Part shown: piece after piece, positions 1 to 5,720 of the stretch
Position numbering within the stretch: position 1 is the stretch's first letter
How the letters are laid out: every line of letters begins with the position of its first letter
NCBI GenBank assembly: GCA_903908025.1
Contig: CAIVQM010000324.1
Coordinates: 1 to 6,665, forward strand
DNA from: an uncultured bacterium
GTDB taxonomy: Bacteria; Actinomycetota; Actinomycetes; S36-B12
DNA length: 6,665 bases
Direction: 5' to 3'
Translations under genes and position numbers: made by a program
Notes under the pieces: model-generated
What the model saw: the letters and a program-made list of their open reading frames with translations, nothing else
Database searches by the model: none
What the model was told of the DNA's origin: nothing

Positions 1-301
1 CGATGAAGCGCGGACGGGACGTCAGCACGAGTCCACCCAGGGCGGCCAGCGCGGCGATCAGCCCGAAGAGCTGCCCGAGTCCGGACAGGGTGCTGATCCC
101 ACCGGCCAGCAGACCGCTCACGCCACCGTGCTGGATCCAGATACCGAGGGTCACGGCGACGATGAAGCCAGCAACCGCCAACAGGTCACCCGTGCGGGTG
201 CGGGCGTGGCGGGGGCGGGCCAGCCGACGAACGGCGGGACGCATGGGCTCCTGCCGCCAGGGCTCCTGGAGGTCGGCTCGGCCGGTATCGGTGATGGTCA
301 C
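1..301 (-). CDS. Ferric-reductase-like transmembrane protein, N-terminal part (runs off the window)
   Basis: The minus strand encodes 100 residues from GTG 301 to the window edge with no stop and strong G/C third positions. A basic, Arg-rich N-terminus is followed by a membrane helix (about residues 40-56), a short loop with IQHGG, and a second helix (about 76-93, GQLFGLIAALAALGGLVL) ending in TSRPRFI. This helix, Gly-rich loop, helix, then Arg-Pro boundary resembles the start of actinobacterial ferric-reductase-like flavocytochromes. Those have a heme-binding membrane half followed by FAD and NAD(P)H domains. The diagnostic heme His pairs and flavin domain would lie outside the window, so the assignment rests on pattern only. 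The start is uncertain: GTG 301 has no clear ribosome site, while ATG 244 has AGGAG only three bases upstream. It lies on the same strand as the oxidase operon, 117 bases downstream, so it may be co-transcribed. Confidence 0.62.
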   Translation of the reverse strand, partial: MTITDTGRADLQEPWRQEPMRPAVRRLARPRHARTRTGDLLAVAGFIVAVTLGIWIQHGGVSGLLAGGISTLSGLGQLFGLIAALAALGGLVLTSRPRFI

Positions 302-418
302 GTCACAACTGTGGCGCACCGCGCGGGTGAACACGGCCGGACAGTGCCCGCCTAACGCAACCCGTACACAGCCCCAACGTGGGGATGACCTAACAGGTCG
401 AATCGACCCGAATCGGTA
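302..418 (-). other. Non-coding gap between the oxidase operon and the ferric-reductase-like gene
   Basis: This gap follows the TAG stop of the small membrane-protein gene. No gene is supported in it, although the downstream reading frame is open through it. It contains two small neighbouring inverted repeats (described separately). I see no convincing -35/-10 pair, so I cannot say whether the downstream gene has its own promoter. Confidence 0.6.
372..399 (-). terminator. Two adjacent short hairpins, possible weak terminator or attenuator
   Basis: On the transcribed strand the first inverted repeat is GACCT-GTT-AGGTC (399-387), a perfect 5-bp stem with a 3-base loop. It is followed directly by CCCC-ACGTT-GGGG (384-372), a 4-bp stem with a 5-base loop. 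They sit 20 bases past the stop of the last operon gene, where a terminator would be expected. The stems are short and no U-run follows, so intrinsic termination is doubtful. They may instead be chance or an operator for the next gene. Confidence 0.25.
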
Positions 419-829
419 CTACGCACGTGCTGGCGGGCCACCCGGTGGATCACGTCGGTGCAGGTCATCGAGGTAGCCATCCCAGGCCTGCAGACCGGGG
501 TCGTCGGCCGGAATCGGCGGCGGCTCGGCGGCCCGTTCGGCCTCAGCGGTCGCCTCGGCCACCCGGTCGCGCCAGCGCTGGATCAGGCCCTTGGTGACGG
601 AGCCCTCGTTGCGGTAGCGGTACCAGATCCAGAACGCGAACAGCCCGAACAGCGGCCACTCGAACATGTACCACCAGGCGCGCCAGACCCCCTCAGTTGC
701 CCGTCGGGCCTCGATCACGGTGAACGCCGTGCACATAGCGAGAACGACGACGAGCGGCACATGCAACTGCCAGAAGTCGCGCCACCCACCGCGCCGCGGC
801 GGCGGATCCGTGCGTGGCTCGTCGGTCAT
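419..829 (-). CDS. Small two-helix membrane protein, last gene of the oxidase operon
   Basis: This is a 136-residue protein. A polar Pro/Arg-rich N-terminus (1-19) is followed by a membrane helix (about 21-38, containing H23 and C33). A second, aromatic-rich helix follows (about 49-70, with WWYMFEWPLFGLFAFWIWY). The tail is charged and probably cytoplasmic, with a helical Arg/Glu/Ala stretch (80-102) and a final AWDGYLDDLHRRDPP segment. ATG 829 is four bases after the stop of the CopD-like gene, so it is probably translationally coupled, although its own ribosome site is weak. Small membrane proteins with a helix carrying EWP and a C-terminal YL-x-x-L motif are familiar from actinobacteria as conserved hypotheticals. 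I cannot assign a function. Position suggests a small accessory or assembly subunit of the reductase, but this is inference. No metal-binding motif is evident. Confidence 0.75.
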   Translation of the reverse strand: MTDEPRTDPPPRRGGWRDFWQLHVPLVVVLAMCTAFTVIEARRATEGVWRAWWYMFEWPLFGLFAFWIWYRYRNEGSVTKGLIQRWRDRVAEATAEAERAAEPPPIPADDPGLQAWDGYLDDLHRRDPPGGPPARA

Positions 830-833
830 CCCG

Positions 834-2270
834 TCAGCCTGCCACGGCGACCGGCTCGCGGGTGTCCGTGCGCACCCGACGGACCCGGCCGATGATCAGA
901 AAGGCGAGCAGGGCCTCTACGGCGACTGTCGTCGCAATCGCCATCGGAATCGTGACTCCCGGCCCGGTGACCGAGTCCGCGCTCAGCCAGGCGATCGCCG
1001 GCCAGGCGATCACGACCAGAGCAACGTCGATCCAGGAGGTGCCACGGCCGGTGGCGGCGAGCCAGCACCAGCCAGCCCCCACCAGGAGCACCGCGCCGAG
1101 CAGTGCACCCAGCTCGGCACCGAGCAGCGCCTCCGGCAGTCCCACGACCCCCACGACGGCGACGACGATGAGGAAGGCGAGTGCTGCCACCTCGGGATAC
1201 CCCGCGAAGGCTGCCAACCACCGCGGACGCCGCTGAGTGCAGACGACGAGCAGGAAGGGCACGCCGATCGCCAGCACCGACAGAGCCACCGGCGTGAATC
1301 CCGTGCCGGGCGCCGCGGGGTTCGGCGGCCCGAGGCGGGCCAGCACGATCCCGAGCGCGATGGCCCCGCCCATGATCAGCAGTTCCCGCCCGGCGTAGCG
1401 CGCCAGCGCTGCGGGCCGGCCATCCGCCACTTCCGGCAGCGCCCGCGAGCGTTGCTGCCAGCCCCACCGGATCAGGAAGCCCAGCAGCACGGCTTTCAGC
1501 AGCACGAGCGAGCCGTACAGGGTCCCCGCGAACTGACTGGGCAGGGCAAGCCGCAGCGAAGCGCTCAGCAGGCCGGTCTCGCCCACGACGATGACGCACC
1601 ACAGGGCGAGCAGGCTGAACCGACTCAACAGCCGCCCGGCATCGGTCCGATCTGACACCACCAACGCCACGACGACGGCGAGCCCACCCGTCCACAGCGA
1701 CACCGCAGCGACATGCAGGCCCAGGCTCACGGTTGCCGCCACATGCTCACCGGACAGGCCACCGTGCCCCAGCAGGGCGGGCAGTGCGGCCGCCACGAGG
1801 GCCAGCGCCACGACAACCCAGCGCCACGGACCACGGGCACGAGCCAGCAGCACAACACCCAGGACGAGCACGGCCTGCGCGAGGAGTACCCGGCCCACCA
1901 GCGTGTCAACGAGGAAGGCGCTGAGGCCGCCGACGGACTCTGCCGCTCCGGCGGCCTCGACATCCGACACGGTCAGCAGGGTCAGCGGCACCAACAGCGC
2001 GAGCCACACCAGCGACCAGCCTGCGGCCCAGCGCGCGAGGCGCGCCTTCCTGTCGGGCAGCGCCAGGAGTGCCGTCACGGTCGCACCGACAGTCAGGGCA
2101 GCGGCGATGTCACGCGCGTAGTGGGTGACAGGCAGCAGCCAGATGGTGACGAGCGGCTCCGTCGGCAGTCCGGGGATCACCGGTGCGACGAGAAGCCCAC
2201 CGATCCACAAGCCGACCACAAGAGCGGCGATGCCCCACCACAGTGGGGCCCCGAGGCGTGGTCCCGTCAC
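834..2270 (-). CDS. CopD-family multi-helix membrane protein (copper handling, likely oxidase assembly)
   Basis: This 478-residue protein is almost entirely hydrophobic, with an estimated 11-13 helices. The first 310 residues match the CopD pattern: LPVTHYARDIAAALTVGA (46-63), a loop with GHG and EHVAAT (168-180; H169, H176), LHVAAVSLWTGGLAV (185-199; H186), LVLLKAVLLGFLIRWGWQQR (255-274) and ELLIMGGAIALGIVLARLGPP (296-315). CopD proteins are linked to copper uptake into or across the membrane. In many actinobacteria a CopD half is fused to CtaG; here CtaG is a separate divergent gene at 6519. The last 150 residues form about five further helices that I do not recognise. The start is GTG 2270, whose GTGA overlaps the stop of subunit III; upstream extension in this frame would only shadow subunit III. 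The first helix begins at residue 11, which supports this start. Its role in loading CuA or CuB of the adjacent reductase is inferred from context. Confidence 0.8.
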   Translation of the reverse strand: MTGPRLGAPLWWGIAALVVGLWIGGLLVAPVIPGLPTEPLVTIWLLPVTHYARDIAAALTVGATVTALLALPDRKARLARWAAGWSLVWLALLVPLTLLTVSDVEAAGAAESVGGLSAFLVDTLVGRVLLAQAVLVLGVVLLARARGPWRWVVVALALVAAALPALLGHGGLSGEHVAATVSLGLHVAAVSLWTGGLAVVVALVVSDRTDAGRLLSRFSLLALWCVIVVGETGLLSASLRLALPSQFAGTLYGSLVLLKAVLLGFLIRWGWQQRSRALPEVADGRPAALARYAGRELLIMGGAIALGIVLARLGPPNPAAPGTGFTPVALSVLAIGVPFLLVVCTQRRPRWLAAFAGYPEVAALAFLIVVAVVGVVGLPEALLGAELGALLGAVLLVGAGWCWLAATGRGTSWIDVALVVIAWPAIAWLSADSVTGPGVTIPMAIATTVAVEALLAFLIIGRVRRVRTDTREPVAVAG

Positions 2271-2917
2271 TCCTGGAAGGTACCGAAGGTCGGGCTGTTG
2301 GTGTTCGGACTGGTGGTCATCACCGTTGCGAACATCGCACCCAGGAAGATGGCGATCGTCGCCCACGTCATGTACATCGCGACGAGGCGCACATGCGAGC
2401 TGTTGCCCTGCGTGATCCGACCAGCTCGCGTGCGACCCATGATCGCCTGCGCCAGGAACAGCAGCAGCGACAGGTGGATGGCAGCTCCGAGGCAGAGCCA
2501 GAAGGTGGCCGACGCGTATGCACCATCGGCTGGCCCGAACGGGAAGGTCGACAGCTGGATGATCTGTCCGATGAACGTGATCAGGATGACGAGCATCGAC
2601 AGGCTGGCCGCGAGCATGAGTCCGCCGCGGTTGCCCTTGTCGATCTCGCGCAGGCCCCACCACATGAGCGCCGTCGCGAGGGCCGTGCCCAGCACAATCA
2701 GCCAGAACGTCGTCGGCGGTGCCCACGCGTCATTCGGCGGTGCCCACGCGTTGTTGACGTTGAGCGACCACAGGTACGAGTAGGCCACCAGGAGCGCGAC
2801 CGTGCCGGTGATATCCGAGACGATGCACAGCCAGATACCCATGCGGTTGCGGCGGGCGTTGATCGACACCGGCTCGCCGGTGGTCGGATACAGCGGCTCG
2901 GTCACGGGAGCACTCAT
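2267..2917 (-). CDS. ctaE: Heme-copper oxidase subunit III, short five-helix form
   Basis: This 216-residue protein has five predicted membrane helices (about 27-49, 70-89, 100-121, 136-160, 178-200), as in short COX3/QoxC-type subunits rather than the seven-helix form. The first helix contains MGIWLCIVSDITG, which aligns with the COX3 segment ending in S-E-V. D35 therefore stands where the classical DCCD-reactive Glu lies. H148 in the fourth helix falls where COX3 has its FHGLH segment. Subunit III carries no redox metal; it stabilises the core and supports proton uptake into the D pathway. It starts at ATG 2917 inside the stop of subunit I (ATGA overlap) with a weak AGGTG site, so translation is probably coupled. 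Divergence from standard ctaE is considerable. The loop between the first two helices carries a fresh-looking 7-residue tandem duplication (AWAPPN/D). Confidence 0.82.
   Translation of the reverse strand: MSAPVTEPLYPTTGEPVSINARRNRMGIWLCIVSDITGTVALLVAYSYLWSLNVNNAWAPPNDAWAPPTTFWLIVLGTALATALMWWGLREIDKGNRGGLMLAASLSMLVILITFIGQIIQLSTFPFGPADGAYASATFWLCLGAAIHLSLLLFLAQAIMGRTRAGRITQGNSSHVRLVAMYMTWATIAIFLGAMFATVMTTSPNTNSPTFGTFQE
2713..2754. repeat. 21-bp in-frame tandem duplication inside the subunit III gene
   Basis: Two direct copies, 2713-2733 and 2734-2754, share their first 18 bases exactly (TCGGCGGTGCCCACGCGT) and differ only in the last triplet. Being 21 bases long, the duplication keeps the frame and encodes NAWAPPN-DAWAPPT in the loop after the first helix. 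The near identity suggests recent slippage or duplication. Confidence 0.9.
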
Positions 2918-4857
2918 GCCACACCTGCCGGCTGCTTGTCCGTCGCGGGGACGGTGTCGTACGGATCAGGGACGCCGTAGCCGTACGGGTCAGAGGTGAC
3001 AACGGGCAGGACCGGGAAGTTCTCCAGCGGCACCGGCGTCTCCGTCTGCCATTCGAGGGTCTTGCCGCCCCACGGGTTGGCCGCAGCCGGCTTGCCGCCA
3101 CGCCAGGAGGTGATGACCGCGTAGAGGAAGACCAGCATGCCGATGCCGATCGTGAAGGCACCGATCGTCGACAGCCAGTTGGAGATGTTGAACGCATTGT
3201 CGAACTGCAGAACGCGACGGGGCATGCCCTGCAGGCCAGCGACGAACATCGAGCCGAAGGTGAGCTGGAAGCCGAAGAACGCGACCCAGAAGCCGATGGA
3301 GCCGAGGCGCTCGTCGAGCATGCGTCCGGTCATCTTCGGGAACCAGTAGGCCGTAGCACCGATCGCCGCGAAGAGCCCTGCACCCATCAGCATGTAGTGG
3401 AAGTGAGCGACGACGAACATGCTGCCGTGCATGTACTGGTCGACGGGTACGTCGGACAGATAGACACCCGTGATGCCACCCACGACCTTGTCCCACACCA
3501 CGGCGTAGACGCACATCATCGGCAGGCGGGTCCACGGCTTGCCGCGCCACAGCGTGCCGAGCATGACCAGTACGAGGAAGCCGAACGGGATCGAGATCAG
3601 CTCGGTGGACAGCATGAACGGGTAGCCGGCAGACGGAGCCCAGCCGGTCATGTACATGTGATGGACCCACACGATGGAACTGATGCCGACCACACCCGCG
3701 AAGCCCGCGATGGCGACCTTGTACGAGAACAGCGGCTTGCGGAGGAACACCACCATGAGTTCCATCAGGGCCGCGGTGCCGGGGATGACGACGACGTAGA
3801 CCTCGGGATGGCCCAGCAGCCAGAACAGGTTCTCGTACAGCCAGACGCTGCCGCCCATAATCGGGTTGTAGAAGCTGGTGGAGATCACCTTGTCGCTGAG
3901 GGCGAGGATCTGCGAGTACTGGAACATCGGGAACCAGACGAGTCCCATGACCGACGACGCGATGACGCCGATCACGAAGATCGGGACGCGGTTCCATGTC
4001 ATGCCGCGGGCTCGCATCGTCACCGAAGTGGTGATGAGGTTGACCGACGCGACGCCCGTAGAGAAGGCGAAGACGATGATCGTGACCTGGTAGCCGATCA
4101 TGCCGATCGGGGCCTGCGACGCCAGCGGCTGGTAGACCGTCCAGCCGTCGCGGATACCGCCGAGGAAGAGGTTGGAGGCCAGCGGCGGGATCGCGGCGAA
4201 CAGCAGCCAGAAACTGAGGGCGTTGAGCCGCGGGAAAGCCATGTCGCGGGCGCCGATCATGATCGGCAGGATGAAGTTTCCGAACGGGCCGGTGACCACG
4301 ATGATCAGCGCGATGATCATCACGATGCCGTGCGTGCCGATGAGCGAGTTGTAGAAGTTGGGGTCGAAGACCTCCATCCACGTGATGCCCAGCTCGGTGC
4401 GGATCAGCATCGCCAGCAGGCCGCCAAGACCGAGTAGGACCATCGAGACGATGAGGTACTGGGTGCCGACGACCTTGTGGTCAGTCGTGTACTTCCAGTA
4501 GCGCCACTTGCCCTGACCCTTGCCGGCCATGTACTCGGCATCGTCGTGAGTGAGATCGTGCCCGAGCGCCCAGCGGATCGGCCCGGCGAAGGCTCCGATG
4601 CCGATCATGAAGAAGATCACCCAGGCGAAGTACGTCGCAGCGATCAGCGCGTTCAGGCCGACCTGGGAGGCATCGGAGTTCTGGGTGCCCCACGGGACGA
4701 AGAAGTGCGATCCGATGGCGTAGGTGATCACGGCCGCGACGACACCCAGGACCGTGCCGGTGATGATGCTCGTGTGACGCAGGATGCCGCCCGGCTTGCC
4801 GTGCTGCTTGGGCTGCGGGACGTCGTGGGTCTGGTGGACCACCGCGGTCTCGGTCAT
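2914..4857 (-). CDS. ctaD: Heme-copper oxidase subunit I, A-type-like, lacking the K pathway
   Basis: This 647-residue catalytic subunit has about 14 helices. Residues 31-95 add two helices before the usual start at TTDHKVVGTQYL (124-135). Seen ligands are H176 and H487 for the low-spin heme, H485 for the high-spin heme (VVAHFHYM), and H350, H399 and H400 for CuB (GHPEVY, WVHHMY). Y354 is the cross-linking Tyr and E352 the D-pathway Glu; R547/R548 are the propionate arginines. The D-pathway entry residues N194, D205 and N212 are kept, so it looks A1-like. Helices VI-VIII align without gaps to Rhodobacter subunit I (offset 66). There S299, T359 and K362 become M365, F425 and L428, and H300 and residue 353 become E366 and E419. 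The Mg ligand pair HD becomes HG (H477, G478). The family reduces O2 to water and pumps protons; substrate here is not certain. ATG 4857 overlaps the subunit II stop (ATGA) and has AGAGGA four bases upstream. It is too divergent to be the standard actinobacterial CtaD. Confidence 0.93.
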   Translation of the reverse strand: MTETAVVHQTHDVPQPKQHGKPGGILRHTSIITGTVLGVVAAVITYAIGSHFFVPWGTQNSDASQVGLNALIAATYFAWVIFFMIGIGAFAGPIRWALGHDLTHDDAEYMAGKGQGKWRYWKYTTDHKVVGTQYLIVSMVLLGLGGLLAMLIRTELGITWMEVFDPNFYNSLIGTHGIVMIIALIIVVTGPFGNFILPIMIGARDMAFPRLNALSFWLLFAAIPPLASNLFLGGIRDGWTVYQPLASQAPIGMIGYQVTIIVFAFSTGVASVNLITTSVTMRARGMTWNRVPIFVIGVIASSVMGLVWFPMFQYSQILALSDKVISTSFYNPIMGGSVWLYENLFWLLGHPEVYVVVIPGTAALMELMVVFLRKPLFSYKVAIAGFAGVVGISSIVWVHHMYMTGWAPSAGYPFMLSTELISIPFGFLVLVMLGTLWRGKPWTRLPMMCVYAVVWDKVVGGITGVYLSDVPVDQYMHGSMFVVAHFHYMLMGAGLFAAIGATAYWFPKMTGRMLDERLGSIGFWVAFFGFQLTFGSMFVAGLQGMPRRVLQFDNAFNISNWLSTIGAFTIGIGMLVFLYAVITSWRGGKPAAANPWGGKTLEWQTETPVPLENFPVLPVVTSDPYGYGVPDPYDTVPATDKQPAGVA

Positions 4858-5720
4858 ACGGTCCTCTTCCCGCCCATTTCACGGACCCAGGAGTCGAACT
4901 CGGCCTGAGTGACCACCTTGATCTTGGTCTGCATGTACGCGTGGTGGAGTCCGCACAGTTCGGCGCACCGGATGTTGAACGTGCCGAGCTTGTCGGGCGT
5001 CACACCGGTGTTCGTGATCGCGCCGGGGTTCGCGTCGATTTTGATGCCGAGTTCGACGACCCAGAAGTCGTGAACGACATCCTTCGAGGTGACGTTGAAG
5101 TACAGCGGCACATTGATCGGCACCACGAGAAGGTCGGTCGTGATCGCGCTCTGGTCGGGGTACTCGAAGGTCCACACCCACTGCTGGGCCGTGACATTGA
5201 TGTCGATGGCCTTCTGGCCGTTCGGCTGCTGGTTGGCCGGGGTGGATCCGTTCGCATACGAGGTGATCGTCGCCAACTCGACCAGGCCCCAGATCACGAG
5301 GAAGCCGGCGAGGATGCTGGTGGCCGCGATCCAGAGCACGACGGCCGTGCCGTTGGTGCGGATCGCCGGGCTCTCCTGCATCGGCGGATCCTCGCCCGTG
5401 ACCCGTCCCCAACCGGTGAGGCTGTAGAAGAGGATCGCCAGCGTGATCGCCATGAGCGGAGCCGAGACCACGGTGAAGACGAACATCGTCCGCTCGATCT
5501 CGACCATGATCGCCGACGCCGGGGCGCCGCTGAGATTCATGAAGTGGATGACGACCCACGCGAGCGGCACGATCACCACGCCGATGATGATGGAGAGCAC
5601 GATGATGCGACGTACGTAGCCGCGAGACAGCCATTCCTTCAGCCGGTGGTCGGCGGCTGGCCGGTTCGTCGGCTCCTCGGGCTGATCGACCTCGATCGTC
5701 GGCGGGTTGTCAATGGACAT
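4854..5720 (-). CDS. ctaC: Heme-copper oxidase subunit II with intact CuA site
   Basis: This 288-residue protein takes electrons from a cytochrome c or cupredoxin donor and passes them to subunit I through the binuclear CuA centre. It has three predicted helices (about 39-61, 79-101, 126-150) where most subunits II have two, then a periplasmic cupredoxin domain. The CuA ligands are complete: H217 (DVVHDFW), C252, E254, C256, H260 and M263 (CAELCGLHHAYM). The aromatic QQWVWTFEYP segment (179-188), which normally lies on the electron route, is present. In the helix before the cupredoxin domain, V127 occupies the place of the K-pathway Glu (E101 in Rhodobacter; pattern E-x-x-W here V-x-x-W130). 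There is no CxxCH, so no fused cytochrome c domain, and no lipobox is seen near the N-terminus. ATG 5720 shares one base with the stop of the upstream gene (TGATG), pointing to coupled translation. Confidence 0.94.
   Translation of the reverse strand: MSIDNPPTIEVDQPEEPTNRPAADHRLKEWLSRGYVRRIIVLSIIIGVVIVPLAWVVIHFMNLSGAPASAIMVEIERTMFVFTVVSAPLMAITLAILFYSLTGWGRVTGEDPPMQESPAIRTNGTAVVLWIAATSILAGFLVIWGLVELATITSYANGSTPANQQPNGQKAIDINVTAQQWVWTFEYPDQSAITTDLLVVPINVPLYFNVTSKDVVHDFWVVELGIKIDANPGAITNTGVTPDKLGTFNIRCAELCGLHHAYMQTKIKVVTQAEFDSWVREMGGKRTV

Noticed and set aside
3..476. Plus-strand frames 3-476 and 128-355 as possible genes
   Set aside because: The minus strand in the same place reads as a membrane protein with good codon bias; the plus frames are Arg/Ser/Pro-rich without any motif.
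2271..2726. Longer start for the CopD-like gene at ATG 2726
   Set aside because: The added part lies wholly within subunit III in another frame and is non-hydrophobic; GTG 2270 gives a GTGA coupling overlap and begins just before the first helix.
458..2783. Long plus-strand open frames opposite the CopD-like, subunit III and small membrane genes (458-895, 666-1655, 1713-2783, 2183-2980)
   Set aside because: Their products are Arg/Pro/His/Gln-rich and low-complexity with no domain or membrane pattern. They are antisense shadows of clear G/C-rich membrane genes.
2914..4857. Calling subunit I a nitric oxide reductase outright
   Set aside because: The GHPEVY Tyr and D-pathway residues characteristic of O2 reductases are intact. 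Loss of the K pathway and the new Glu residues raise the question but do not prove it.
826..5634. Minus-strand frames 826-1695, 2990-4381 and 4879-5634
   Set aside because: They are frame-shifted readings of the CopD-like, subunit I and subunit II genes, with Arg-rich composition and no coding pattern of their own.
4854..5720. A caa3-type subunit II with fused cytochrome c
   Set aside because: No CxxCH is present and the protein ends shortly after the CuA domain.
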